NCBI GenBank assembly: GCA_902478055.1 | Contig: CABSJL010000002.1 | Coordinates: 62,001 to 126,000 of the forward strand | Origin: an uncultured Veillonella sp. | GTDB taxonomy: Bacteria; Bacillota; Negativicutes; Veillonellales; Veillonellaceae | DNA length: 64,000 nt | Reading direction: 5' to 3' | In this document: in pieces, positions 35,200 to 44,029 of the stretch | Layout of the letters: the number at the start of each line of letters is the position of its first letter | Position numbering within the stretch: the stretch's first letter is position 1 | Program-made: the position numbers and the translations under genes | Notes under the pieces: model-generated | The model's database searches: none | What the model was told of the DNA's origin: nothing | The model's input: the letters and a program-made list of their open reading frames with translations, nothing else

Positions 35200-37374
35200 T
35201 TACATTTCATATTCTTTTTTTAATACATAGCCATATGCTTGTTTATAGCCATTCGATTGTTCAGTAATATATACACCTTGTATTTCTGGCGCAAACCCCG
35301 GCAACAGATTAATACCTTCCTCTAAAGCCAAGAAATAGTCGCAAGCTGTCTTCGACCAACGTTCTCCTGGTTGCACACACAATACACCTGGTGGGTACGG
35401 AAGAGCTCCTTCAAGAGCAATACGCCCTTCTGCTTCGTGTAGCGGCACTAATTCTCCCTTGTTACGTTGAAACTCAAAATTTGCCTCTTGTGGATTCATG
35501 ACATAGTTGGGGAAATATTCACGAGAAAATAGCCGTTGTTGTAAGAGGCTTACATTTCTAGACTTATAAAAATCATGCATTTCTTGACATAGCTGACGAA
35601 TACTATAACCTTTATATTTCTCTATATGACTATAGTAAATAGATGGTAATACTTCCTCCATAGGTGCATCGCGATCTATAAGGTCTTCAAAACGAATGAG
35701 TTCCTCCACAAGCGCATCCATCTTACTTTGAGATTCTGCTGGTGTCATAAGGAATAAGATCGTATTTAAATCACATTTTTCAGGAATGATTCGATTTTCC
35801 CGTAAATAATTAGCCAGAATATTAGCAGGAATACCAAACGCTTCATATTCTCCGGTCTCTACGTTAATTCCTGGTGTAATCAGTTGGAACTTACAAGGAT
35901 CGATAAAATACTGCCCCTTACCATAGCCTTTAAATGAATGCCACTTCGCTTCTGGTTCAAAGGCAAAGTAATTTACATCTCCCGCCATGACCTGTGTATT
36001 TCCGTCTTCCCATTTTTTGCCATGCACTATCGGTGGCACTAACGGGCGAAGATATTTGCATTGCTTCAATACAGCTTTACGAGCATCAATAGCAACTTCA
36101 ACACAGTCACGCCACAGTTTTTGTCCCAACTCACCTTCATGGATTTTAGCATTTACATCGAGAGAGGCAAATAAGGGGTAAAATGGCGAGGTTGACGCGT
36201 GCATCATAAAGGAGTTGTTAAAACGTTTATGATCTACATAACGGTCTTGCCCCTTTATATGACTATCCTTCTTATGAATTTGAGAGGTTTGAGAAAAACC
36301 AGCTTGTTGCTTATGTACTGACTGGGTTACTAAAATCCCATGATCATTGGGCCCTAACTCTAATAATAGGGGACTACAATCTTTCATCATAGGAATAAAC
36401 TGTTCATATCCAACCCATGCAGAGTCAAAGAAAATATAGTCACAAAGATGTCCTATTTTATCTACTACTTGACGAGCATTATAAATCGTACCATCATAGG
36501 TGCCTAATTGAATGACTGCTAGCCGAATAGGACGTTTAGCTCGAGCCTTTTCAGGGAATTTTTCTGCAATCAAAGATCGAATATAACTTTCATCAAAACA
36601 ATGATCTAAAATACCGCCAATGGAGCCAAATGGATTGCGCGCTGTCTCAAGATATATAGGGGTAGCGCCAGACATAACAAGACCACCATGGCAGATAGAT
36701 TTATGATTATTACGATCATATAAAATAATATCGCCCGGTGTTAAAAGAGCATTAAGTACTACCTTATTCGCTGAAGATGTACCATTTAATACAAAATAGG
36801 TCTTGTCAGCATTATAGACTTTCGCAGCATGCGCTTGCGCATCATAAGCATAACCTTCATGAATTAAAAGATCTCCTAATTTTACATCTGCATTACAAAG
36901 GTCTGCTCTAAATATATTCTCCCCAAAGAAATTGTAGAAGGCGCGACCTGTAGGATGTTTATAGAAGAACTGACCACCTTGATGGCCTGGACAATCGAAC
37001 TGTGAATTTCGTTCTCCCACATAATCGGATAAAGCACTGAAAAATGGTGGTAAAATAGAGGATTCATAATTTACAACTAATTTTTCAATCTCTAATTTGC
37101 AGTAGTCCAAACTTGTAGATGAAAACTCTATAATGGATGCTATGTGCTCCTTATATAAAGATAAATCGCTAGTTTCATCAAATCTTAGGACAATAACAGG
37201 TATACCAAAGGTATGAATTTGATTATTATTGATAAGCTCTAAATCACAATCACCAATGACAACGGCACCAACATCTATAAAATCTGTATCACAGACAGGA
37301 ACACATATACGACCCTCTATAGAGCTAATTTGGGATTGTACGGAATCAGATAAAGCAACCTTTAAATGTTTCAC
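35200..37374 (-). CDS. speC: Ornithine decarboxylase (large PLP-dependent, fold III-type family)
   Basis: A 724-residue Orn/Lys/Arg decarboxylase with an N-terminal wing domain, then FDCPGHQGGQFFYKHP, CNADVKLGDLLIHEG, VLNGTSSANKVVLNALL, DRNNHKSICHGG and the PLP Lys in VTQSVHKQQAGFSQ. The GEN..FRADLCNADV and NPFGSIGGI stretches are closest, from memory, to SpeC/SpeF ornithine decarboxylases, giving putrescine. In Negativicutes cadaverine or putrescine is linked to peptidoglycan, so lysine as substrate cannot be excluded. Start is GTG with AAAGGAGGAGG upstream; it follows the lysS terminator. Confidence 0.85.
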   Translation of the reverse strand: MKHLKVALSDSVQSQISSIEGRICVPVCDTDFIDVGAVVIGDCDLELINNNQIHTFGIPVIVLRFDETSDLSLYKEHIASIIEFSSTSLDYCKLEIEKLVVNYESSILPPFFSALSDYVGERNSQFDCPGHQGGQFFYKHPTGRAFYNFFGENIFRADLCNADVKLGDLLIHEGYAYDAQAHAAKVYNADKTYFVLNGTSSANKVVLNALLTPGDIILYDRNNHKSICHGGLVMSGATPIYLETARNPFGSIGGILDHCFDESYIRSLIAEKFPEKARAKRPIRLAVIQLGTYDGTIYNARQVVDKIGHLCDYIFFDSAWVGYEQFIPMMKDCSPLLLELGPNDHGILVTQSVHKQQAGFSQTSQIHKKDSHIKGQDRYVDHKRFNNSFMMHASTSPFYPLFASLDVNAKIHEGELGQKLWRDCVEVAIDARKAVLKQCKYLRPLVPPIVHGKKWEDGNTQVMAGDVNYFAFEPEAKWHSFKGYGKGQYFIDPCKFQLITPGINVETGEYEAFGIPANILANYLRENRIIPEKCDLNTILFLMTPAESQSKMDALVEELIRFEDLIDRDAPMEEVLPSIYYSHIEKYKGYSIRQLCQEMHDFYKSRNVSLLQQRLFSREYFPNYVMNPQEANFEFQRNKGELVPLHEAEGRIALEGALPYPPGVLCVQPGERWSKTACDYFLALEEGINLLPGFAPEIQGVYITEQSNGYKQAYGYVLKKEYEM

Positions 37375-37436
37375 AGCCTCCTCCTTTCATAACTACGTAT
37401 TATTCATATACTACATCAACATATATAGAATAAAAT

Positions 37437-37465
37437 AGGCTCCCTACTCAAAGAATAGGGAGCCT
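37437..37465 (-). terminator. Terminator after lysS
   Basis: A 10-bp perfect stem AGGCTCCCTA/TAGGGAGCCT (37437-37446 and 37456-37465, 9-nt loop), with ATTTTATT after it on the minus strand, 12 bp after the lysS stop. Confidence 0.88.
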
Positions 37466-37477
37466 TTTAGTTTTAGA

Positions 37478-39001
37478 TTATTCAGCTGCTTCTTCTTCAG
37501 CTTCAATATGCTTAGGAGCTTCTGGTTTCATCAATGGGAACAACAATACATCGCGGATGGATGCAGAGTCTGTTAAGAACATAACAAGACGGTCGATACC
37601 AACACCTAAACCAGCTGTTGGAGGTAAACCGTATTCAAGAGCTGTAACGAAGTCTTCATCCATACGGTGAGCTTCATCATCGCCAGCTTCACGTTCTTTC
37701 AATTGATCCAAGAAACGTTGTTTTTGATCGATTGGGTCATTTAACTCGGAGAAGCCATTTGCCAATTCACGGCCATAAATGAATGCTTCAAAACGTTCTG
37801 TAGCCAATGGGTTTTCACGACTTGCTTTAGCAAGTGGAGAAATTTCTTTTGGATGACCATATACGATAGTTGGTTGAATCAAGTTTTCTTCTACATAATC
37901 TTCGAAGCAAAGATTTAAGATTTTACCAATACCATCATTTTCTGTGTATTCTACATTTAAGCGATCTGCAATAGCACGAGCTTCTTCTACAGTTGTGACT
38001 GCATCAAAGTCTTCGCCAGTGTATTTTTTTACACCTTCCGCCATTGTGATACGATTCCAAGGTGGAGTCAAATTGATTTCAGTACCTTGGTATGTAATTT
38101 CTTGTGTACCGAGAACTTCTTGAGCACAGTAAGATACAAGGTTTTCTGTTAAACGAATTGCATCTTCTACATCGCCATAAGCTTGGTAGGATTCAATAGT
38201 AGTGAATTCTGGATTATGACGGTTGTCGATACCTTCGTTACGGAAGCAACGGTTCATTTCGAATACGCGGTCCATACCACCAACGATTAAGCGTTTGAGG
38301 TACAATTCTGGTGCAATACGCATGTAAATATCGATATCAAGCGCATTGTGATGAGTAATGAATGGACGAGCCGCAGCACCACCAGGGATAGCATGCATCA
38401 TTGGTGTTTCTACTTCCATAAAGCCATCACGCATCATATATTCGCGAATTTTTGCAACGATTTGGGAGCGTTTTACAAATGTATCACGCACTTCAGGATT
38501 TACAATTAAATCAACATAACGTTGACGGTAACGAAGTTCTGTATCCTTTAAACCATGCCATTTTTCTGGTAATGGACGTAAAGATTTGGATAACAAAGTT
38601 AATTTGTTAACTTTAATTGTAACTTCCCCTGTATGAGTTTTAAATACGTGACCTTCAACACCGATAATATCACCGATATCAAGCATTTTTACGTATTTAT
38701 AAGCATCTTCACCCAATACATCTTTGCGGAAATATACTTGAATATCGCCGGATTTATCACGCATATTCGCAAATGCTGTTTTACCATGGGAACGGATTGT
38801 CATCAAACGGCCTGCAATAACTACAGGTTGACCGTCGTATTTCAAGAAGAAGTCATCTTTAATGTCTTTTGCATTATCTTTTACAACAAAACGTTGACCA
38901 AATGGATAGATACCATCCGCTTCGTATTCAGCCAATTTGTCGCGGCGAATTTGCATTTGCTCATTCAGCTCTTCTTGTACATTTTTAATTTCTTCACTCA
39001 T
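37478..39001 (-). CDS. lysS: Lysyl-tRNA synthetase, class II
   Basis: A 507-residue class II synthetase with an N-terminal OB-fold anticodon domain (about 55-160, [20 protein letters not shown]) and catalytic motifs including [18 protein letters not shown] (near motif 1/2), [15 protein letters not shown] (motif 2) and [14 protein letters not shown] (motif 3). A Glu/Ala tail ends it. It lies 29 bp after greA, the usual greA-lysS pair in Firmicutes, so it is expressed from the greA promoter. Confidence 0.97.
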   Translation of the reverse strand: MSEEIKNVQEELNEQMQIRRDKLAEYEADGIYPFGQRFVVKDNAKDIKDDFFLKYDGQPVVIAGRLMTIRSHGKTAFANMRDKSGDIQVYFRKDVLGEDAYKYVKMLDIGDIIGVEGHVFKTHTGEVTIKVNKLTLLSKSLRPLPEKWHGLKDTELRYRQRYVDLIVNPEVRDTFVKRSQIVAKIREYMMRDGFMEVETPMMHAIPGGAAARPFITHHNALDIDIYMRIAPELYLKRLIVGGMDRVFEMNRCFRNEGIDNRHNPEFTTIESYQAYGDVEDAIRLTENLVSYCAQEVLGTQEITYQGTEINLTPPWNRITMAEGVKKYTGEDFDAVTTVEEARAIADRLNVEYTENDGIGKILNLCFEDYVEENLIQPTIVYGHPKEISPLAKASRENPLATERFEAFIYGRELANGFSELNDPIDQKQRFLDQLKEREAGDDEAHRMDEDFVTALEYGLPPTAGLGVGIDRLVMFLTDSASIRDVLLFPLMKPEAPKHIEAEEEAAE

Positions 39002-39030
39002 GTTATCGCCTCTTCGTCAGTAAATGTAAA

Positions 39031-39504
39031 TTATTGGATTGCTAACACTTTGAATGTAACAGGACCATCTGGTGTGGAAACTTCTACTTCATCACCTTTA
39101 CGTTTGCCCAAAATAGCTTTACCTACAGGAGATTCGTTAGAGATACGATTGTTAAATGGATCCGCTTCAGAGGAACCAACGATAACATATTCTAATTCAT
39201 CATTGTACATTGTATCTAATACAGTTACTTTGCTACCTACGGATACAACATCACCTTTTACGGATTCGTCGATGATTTTCGCAGTGTTAATTTTATTTTC
39301 AAGCTCTACAATATGACCTTCGATGAAAGCTTGTTCATTTTTTGCATCATCATATTCAGAGTTTTCACTGATATCGCCATATTCAATAGCAGTCTTAATA
39401 CGTTCAGACACTTCAATACGACGTACAGATTTATAATACGTTAATTCTTCTTCTAATTTCTTTAAACCTTCGGCGGTAAGTAATGTTTCTTTTACGTCTG
39501 CCAT
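39031..39504 (-). CDS. greA: Transcription elongation factor GreA
   Basis: GreA inserts its coiled coil in the RNA polymerase secondary channel to rescue backtracked complexes. The 157 residues show the N-terminal coiled coil (1-78, with the tip acidic pair in [15 protein letters not shown]) and the C-terminal globular domain ending [20 protein letters not shown]. It has a consensus promoter and, between promoter and gene, a terminator-like hairpin. Confidence 0.97.
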   Translation of the reverse strand: MADVKETLLTAEGLKKLEEELTYYKSVRRIEVSERIKTAIEYGDISENSEYDDAKNEQAFIEGHIVELENKINTAKIIDESVKGDVVSVGSKVTVLDTMYNDELEYVIVGSSEADPFNNRISNESPVGKAILGKRKGDEVEVSTPDGPVTFKVLAIQ

Positions 39505-39540
39505 GGGTACCCCACTCTTTCTACATATAAATAAAATAAG

Positions 39541-39569
39541 AAAAAAGTGCCATAGTAAGATGACACCTT
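39541..39569 (-). terminator. Terminator-like hairpin in the greA leader (also 3' of dusB)
   Basis: On the minus strand AAGGTGTCAT pairs with ATGGCACTTT (6-nt loop, two G-U pairs), followed by six T and then TTATTTTA. It lies after the greA promoter and 37 bp before the greA ATG, so it can end both dusB read-through and greA transcripts. Confidence 0.75.
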
Positions 39570-39596
39570 ATCTTTTATTTCTAAATTATCTCAACC

Positions 39597-39625
39597 ATTA
39601 TATAAAAATACTGTACATTTGTCAA
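39597..39625 (-). promoter_or_regulatory. Consensus promoter of greA-lysS
   Basis: Exact TTGACA (39620-39625) and exact TATAAT (39597-39602) on the minus strand with a 17-bp spacer, beginning 6 bp after the dusB stop. Leader length to the greA ATG is about 85 nt. Confidence 0.9.
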
Positions 39626-39630
39626 TCTGA

Positions 39631-40617
39631 CTACATTTCAGACAGTATTTTACGATATGATTCTAGCTCATTGTGAAAGCTTGTTACGGTATGAATTGTA
39701 TTCACACGATTGCGCCAATATGCAGATTCAGGGAGTCCCTTCATATACCAGCCTGCATGAGTTCGTATTTCCTTAACAGCCATACTCTCCCCCTTATATT
39801 GACACAATAGATCAAAATGCTTTAACAACATATCGAGACGTTCAATATCAGTTGGCGCCGGTAACACTTCACCAGTCTCTAAATAATGGTGAATGCGACC
39901 GAAGATCCAAGGATTACCCTGTGCACCACGACCTACCATTACAGCATCACACCCCGTTTCATCGAGCATGCGCTTCGCGTCCTCTGGCTCCACGATATCC
40001 CCATTGCCAATTACAGGCACGGATACTGCCTCTTTTACGGCCTTAATATAGGACCAGTCCGCATGACCACTGTACATTTGTTCCTTTGTACGGCCATGTA
40101 CAGCAATAGCTGCGACCCCCGTGGATTCGATGCGCTTTGCAAAGTCTACTACATTGATAGATTCACTATCCCAACCAATGCGCATTTTCACCGTTACAGG
40201 TACATCGACAGCCTTAACTGCCGCTTCTGCTACGCGTGCCGCCAAATCAGGATTCTTCATAAGTGCAGAGCCATCCCCTGAGGAAACAACTTTTTTAACA
40301 GGACAACCCATATTGATATCTACAATATCTGCCCCCGCATCAGCTACAACCTTTGCTCCGATGGCAATCGCCTCTGGATTAGAACCGAAGATTTGCATAG
40401 AAACAGGCCGTTCCACATCTTCAAGGCGCAACAATTCATGGGTGCGTTCATTTTTATATTTAATGCCCATAGCGCTTACCATTTCGGTACATACCAAGGC
40501 GGCGCCATGCTCTTTAGCAAGTAAACGATAGGCAATGTCGCTAACCCCAGCCATTGGCGCTAATATGGCTTGTCCATCAATTTTGACGGATCCTATTTGC
40601 CATTGTTTATTGTTCAT
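39631..40617 (-). CDS. dusB: tRNA-dihydrouridine synthase
   Basis: An FMN enzyme that reduces uridine in tRNA D-loops. The 328-residue protein has [43 protein letters not shown] with the catalytic Cys, [18 protein letters not shown] [16 protein letters not shown], and [13 protein letters not shown] for FMN phosphate binding. It is in the conserved coaX-dusB-greA-lysS order. DusB is the usual Firmicute paralog. Confidence 0.95.
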   Translation of the reverse strand: MNNKQWQIGSVKIDGQAILAPMAGVSDIAYRLLAKEHGAALVCTEMVSAMGIKYKNERTHELLRLEDVERPVSMQIFGSNPEAIAIGAKVVADAGADIVDINMGCPVKKVVSSGDGSALMKNPDLAARVAEAAVKAVDVPVTVKMRIGWDSESINVVDFAKRIESTGVAAIAVHGRTKEQMYSGHADWSYIKAVKEAVSVPVIGNGDIVEPEDAKRMLDETGCDAVMVGRGAQGNPWIFGRIHHYLETGEVLPAPTDIERLDMLLKHFDLLCQYKGESMAVKEIRTHAGWYMKGLPESAYWRNRVNTIHTVTSFHNELESYRKILSEM

Positions 40618-40637
40618 ATAATTCTATATCCCCTAAC

Positions 40638-40664
40638 AAAAAGGGTACAGCATAAGCTGTACCC
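40638..40664 (-). terminator. Terminator after coaX / in front of dusB
   Basis: A 9-bp perfect stem GGGTACAGC/GCTGTACCC with a 4-nt loop and five T on the minus strand. Only 20 bp separate it from the dusB ATG, leaving no room for a dusB promoter after it; a TATAAT at 40700-40705 upstream of the hairpin could serve dusB. Confidence 0.88.
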
Positions 40665-40699
40665 GAATGTACACTACTTCGTTACATATACGTAACTAT

Positions 40700-40705
40700 A
40701 TTATA
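40700..40705 (-). promoter_or_regulatory. Possible -10 box for dusB
   Basis: Minus-strand TATAAT just after the coaX stop and upstream of the terminator hairpin; no good -35 box is seen. Confidence 0.3.
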
Positions 40706-40711
40706 GTAGCA

Positions 40712-41479
40712 TTATTTATTTCTTTCGTAAATAAGACGTAAGCCTTCTAATGTAAGCATAGGCTCTACATGGTCAATGCAGTCTGTAGCGCTGCTGATAA
40801 GCTGTGCTAAACCGCCTGTAGCCACTACAGTTACTTGACCGCCCATTTCAGCTTTCATACGAGATACGAGACCTTCTACTTGGCCTACGTAGCCATAGAA
40901 CATACCAGATTGCATAGAAGATACGGTGTTGCGACAAATCACTTGACCAGGATCTCTTACATCGATACGTGGTAATTTAGCTGCTCGTTGGAATAAAGCC
41001 TCCGCAGAAATTGTAACGCCTGGAGTAATTACACCGCCCATATAATCGCCATTACCTTGAACCGCACAATAGGTTGTAGCCGTACCAAAGTCGATAATGA
41101 TTAAATCACCTTTATATTGTTCATGTGCAGCCACAGCATTTACGATACGGTCAGCCCCTACTTCACGAGGATTATCATACTTAATAGCAATACCAGTCTT
41201 AGTACCAGGTCCAACAATGAGAGGATTTACATTAAAATAACGTAAACATACCCGTTCTAATGTAGGCATCAACGGTGGCACAACTGAGGAAATGATAATA
41301 TCCTTAATATCTTTCACATTAACCTTGCGATCGTGGAAGAATAAGTTCATCATCAACATGCCATATTCATCGGTGGTCCGAACGCGATCCGTGGAAATAC
41401 GCCAGTGACCTACAAGCTCTGTCTTGTCGTATACACCGAGAACAATATTGGTGTTCCCCACATCAATTACTAATAACAT
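40712..41479 (-). CDS. coaX: Type III pantothenate kinase
   Basis: CoaX phosphorylates pantothenate, the first step of coenzyme A synthesis, and unlike type I enzymes is not feedback-inhibited by CoA. The 255-residue protein has the ASKHA fold motifs [45 protein letters not shown] and [15 protein letters not shown]. It follows birA by 9 bp, a frequent birA-coaX pair in Firmicutes. Confidence 0.97.
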   Translation of the reverse strand: MLLVIDVGNTNIVLGVYDKTELVGHWRISTDRVRTTDEYGMLMMNLFFHDRKVNVKDIKDIIISSVVPPLMPTLERVCLRYFNVNPLIVGPGTKTGIAIKYDNPREVGADRIVNAVAAHEQYKGDLIIIDFGTATTYCAVQGNGDYMGGVITPGVTISAEALFQRAAKLPRIDVRDPGQVICRNTVSSMQSGMFYGYVGQVEGLVSRMKAEMGGQVTVVATGGLAQLISSATDCIDHVEPMLTLEGLRLIYERNK

Positions 41480-41488
41480 GAATGCCTC

Positions 41489-42463
41489 CTATTTGCGCGG
41501 ACGAATTGACACGTCCCCTGCCACAATACGTTTAACTGTCCCATCAGGGATTCTTACTAATAAGTTACCATCTTCATCAATATCTGTAGCTACCCCTTCA
41601 TAGGTATTTCCTGGTGCTCTCACTTCAATTTCCTCACCGAGAGTCACCGATAATTGGCGCCATTCATTTAATGTTTCCTCAAAGCCACTATCGAGGACTT
41701 CATAATATTGATGTTCTAAGGATTCCAAAATAATTTTAAAAGCTTCTGTCCGTTCAATATCAATGCCTTCCATTGTTAATGACGTAGCAATTAACTTCAA
41801 TTCTTCTGGTAGTTCTTCTTGTTTAGTCTTAACATTGACACCTATGCCCATAACAATATAGGAAATTTCCTCCATAGAGCCGGACATTTCTGTCAAAATA
41901 CCAACTAATTTACGACCATTTACAAGGATATCATTTGGCCATTTAATACCCGCATCTGTAAGGCCCATTTTATGAAAAGCCTTTGTTAATGCTACGGCTG
42001 CCATCAATGTACACTTCGGTGCTTCTACTGGTGCAAAGTCAGGGCGTAAAATGAGACTAAACCATAGACCTTTTCCGAATGGAGAATACCAGCCCCGCGA
42101 TAAACGACCGCGGCCAGCAGCCTGTTCCTCTGTAACAACAACAGTGCCTTCTTCTGCACCTTGTTGTGCTAAACGACGAGCTTCAAGGTTTGTAGATTCG
42201 GTAGTGTCCATATAGACATACCGTTTGCCAAATACATCTGTTTTTAAGATTTGCTTCATTGCTAATGGACTCAACAAATCAGGTTCCTCCAATAATCGAT
42301 ACCCCCTCTTGGTATAAGATTCTATTTTGTAGCCTTTTTGACGTAATGCTTTGATATGCTTCCAAATAGCTGTGCGCGAAACATGACACGCTTCCGACAT
42401 ATCTTGTCCCGATACGAAACTACCTTGGTTTTGTCTCAAGAATTCTAATACTTCATCACGCAT
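41489..42463 (-). CDS. birA: Bifunctional biotin-protein ligase / biotin operon repressor
   Basis: BirA makes biotinoyl-AMP, transfers biotin to carrier proteins and can repress transcription. The 324 residues contain an N-terminal winged helix-turn-helix (1-65, GQDMSEACHVSRTAIWKHIKALR), the catalytic domain with TESTNLEARRLAQ, GRGRLSRGWYSP and KWPNDILVNGRKLVGIL, and a C-terminal SH3-like domain (about 275-324). The HTH makes it a repressor-type ligase, and a palindrome over its own start site (42482-42501) suggests autoregulation. Biotin enzymes are central to propionate-forming metabolism in Negativicutes. Confidence 0.95.
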   Translation of the reverse strand: MRDEVLEFLRQNQGSFVSGQDMSEACHVSRTAIWKHIKALRQKGYKIESYTKRGYRLLEEPDLLSPLAMKQILKTDVFGKRYVYMDTTESTNLEARRLAQQGAEEGTVVVTEEQAAGRGRLSRGWYSPFGKGLWFSLILRPDFAPVEAPKCTLMAAVALTKAFHKMGLTDAGIKWPNDILVNGRKLVGILTEMSGSMEEISYIVMGIGVNVKTKQEELPEELKLIATSLTMEGIDIERTEAFKIILESLEHQYYEVLDSGFEETLNEWRQLSVTLGEEIEVRAPGNTYEGVATDIDEDGNLLVRIPDGTVKRIVAGDVSIRPRK

Positions 42464-42481
42464 AGTTTAGAGCCCCTTTCT

Positions 42482-42501
42482 TTGTCAACCTAGGTTTACA
42501 A
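42482..42501. promoter_or_regulatory. Candidate operator palindrome at the birA start site
   Basis: Half-sites TTGTCAACC (42482-42490) and GGTTTACAA (42493-42501), separated by 2 bp, form a palindrome with one mismatched pair. It begins right after the birA -10 box and covers the expected transcription start. Each half matches the known BirA half-site pattern TTGTNAACC, but the known sites have a longer spacer. Confidence 0.55.
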
Positions 42502-42505
42502 TTCG

Positions 42506-42534
42506 ATTGTACAAGTGTACCCTATAAAATGCAA
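42506..42534 (-). promoter_or_regulatory. Promoter of birA-coaX
   Basis: Minus-strand TTGCAT (42529-42534) and TACAAT (42506-42511), 17-bp spacer, about 43 bp upstream of the birA start. Confidence 0.7.
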
Positions 42535-42554
42535 GGATTATTTAAAATAATTAA

Positions 42555-42563
42555 TGGTATAAT
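42555..42563 (+). promoter_or_regulatory. Extended -10 promoter of the thrE-like gene
   Basis: Plus-strand TGG followed by TATAAT (42558-42563), 72 bp upstream of the preferred start; no strong -35 box. This is the only plus-strand transcription unit in the window. Confidence 0.55.
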
Positions 42564-42634
42564 ACATGTAGTATTAAGTTATACCTTATGTAAAAGATAA
42601 CAATAGTATGGTCTATCATTATCTGGGGAGATAT

Positions 42635-43978
42635 ATGCAACAATTTACATTAGAAGAAAAAAATGAAGTTCTAGAGAACCCATTTATCCATATTCACAGA
42701 AAACTTGATGTTCTATTAAACATAGGTAAGTTACTTATGGAATGTGGTGCAGATACAAATCGAATCATTGAAGAGATGTTAAAAGCCGCCACTTTTATGG
42801 GGATACCTCATAATTATTTAAATATTCATATTTCATATACCACCATCATGGTGAATCTATTGCATAAAGAGCGTTCCATAACAGTTTTTAGAAAAACACC
42901 AGTTCATGTTCCCAATATGGCCATGATCAATGCCGTATCTAAACTCACATGGCGCGCCTTCGAACGACATTACTCGCTCACAACCTATGAGCAACTCATT
43001 TCAAAATTAGATTCTACTATACCTGTATATCCTGATTGGATAAAGGGTATTGCATGTGCACTAGGTTCTGCAGGGCTCGCCTTTCTATATAGTGGTGATA
43101 TGATAGCTTTTATAGTAACAATTATTTGTTCTCTAATCGGCTATTTCACACGTACTCTATCCGTGCGTTTAGGCTGTAATGAGTATGTAGGTATTGCATT
43201 AGGTGGATTTGCCGCTATGGTTTCTGCCTACGGTTTCTATTCACATATTGAACAGGATTCATTAGTTTATGTTCTTGTATGCTGTACCTTATTTATGATT
43301 CCAGGGGTACCTCTTATTAATGCCGTCATTGATACAATAAACAATCATATCTTATCGGGTATTACACGAGCCATTAGAACAATTCTCATCGTAGGTAGTA
43401 TGACCTTAGGTATGGCCATGGCCTTATACTTTAATCCAATGCCTGCATTTAGTTTTGTAGACATTAAACCTCATGTACTATCCATTGAACAGATTATAGG
43501 TTCTTTTATGGCCGCTGCGTCATTCGCTGTTTTATTTAATGCTCCTGTACGCCTCTTGCTCTCAATCGGTATTGGCGGTGTATTATGTGTCTTTATTCGC
43601 AATTTACTAGCTGTTGAATTGGGATTCTCTATTGCTGGGGCCACCTTTGTAGGGGCCGCCGTGATGAGCATTATTTATGTAAAAGTTTCTACCTGGCTTA
43701 AAACATCTAGTACGATCATTATCGTGCCGTCCGCTATCGCATTAATGCCAGGGATTCTATATTATCGTTTTCTATTCGATATTCTTCACATCAATGCACT
43801 CAATGAATCCGGCCTTGTACATATGGTACAAAATGGTGTAACAGGTATTTTAACCATCGTTGGCATCGCCGTCGGTGTGGCCATACCGCATGTATTAGCA
43901 CAGAAATACTTAAAATCACTTAAGGAACGTCGCATACAAGAATATTTAGCAACCCGTCACATCCATGATGGACAATAA
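42635..43978 (+). CDS. Threonine/serine exporter family membrane protein (ThrE-like)
   Basis: About 447 residues, two-part architecture of the ThrE family: an N-terminal soluble-plus-membrane DUF1212 half (LMECGADTNRIIEEMLKAATFMG..., helices from about residue 120) and a C-terminal DUF3815 half, together about ten hydrophobic helices. Characterised members export threonine and serine by proton antiport. The frame opens at an ATG at 42608, but GGGGAG just before the ATG at 42635 makes that the likelier start. Only plus-strand gene here, inserted between birA and ftsH, and followed by a shared bidirectional terminator. Substrate is not proven. Confidence 0.82.
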   Translation: MQQFTLEEKNEVLENPFIHIHRKLDVLLNIGKLLMECGADTNRIIEEMLKAATFMGIPHNYLNIHISYTTIMVNLLHKERSITVFRKTPVHVPNMAMINAVSKLTWRAFERHYSLTTYEQLISKLDSTIPVYPDWIKGIACALGSAGLAFLYSGDMIAFIVTIICSLIGYFTRTLSVRLGCNEYVGIALGGFAAMVSAYGFYSHIEQDSLVYVLVCCTLFMIPGVPLINAVIDTINNHILSGITRAIRTILIVGSMTLGMAMALYFNPMPAFSFVDIKPHVLSIEQIIGSFMAAASFAVLFNAPVRLLLSIGIGGVLCVFIRNLLAVELGFSIAGATFVGAAVMSIIYVKVSTWLKTSSTIIIVPSAIALMPGILYYRFLFDILHINALNESGLVHMVQNGVTGILTIVGIAVGVAIPHVLAQKYLKSLKERRIQEYLATRHIHDGQ

Positions 43979-44013
43979 AAAAGAGCTGGTCTCCAAGGAG
44001 ATCAGCTCTTTTT
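43978..44013. terminator. Bidirectional terminator between the thrE-like gene and ftsH
   Basis: A long stem (AAAAAGAGCTGGTCTC with GAGATCAGCTCTTTTT, one G-U pair, 4-nt loop) between two converging genes, with T runs on both strands. Confidence 0.93.
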
Positions 44014-44029
44014 ATTTGGACAGTATCCA

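Noticed and set aside
37375..37477. Regulatory RNA upstream of the decarboxylase
   Set aside because: Only the lysS terminator and a good ribosome binding site are visible.
38633..39316. Long plus-strand open frame opposite lysS and greA
   Set aside because: It is a shadow of two conserved minus-strand genes and has no recognisable domain or ribosome binding site.
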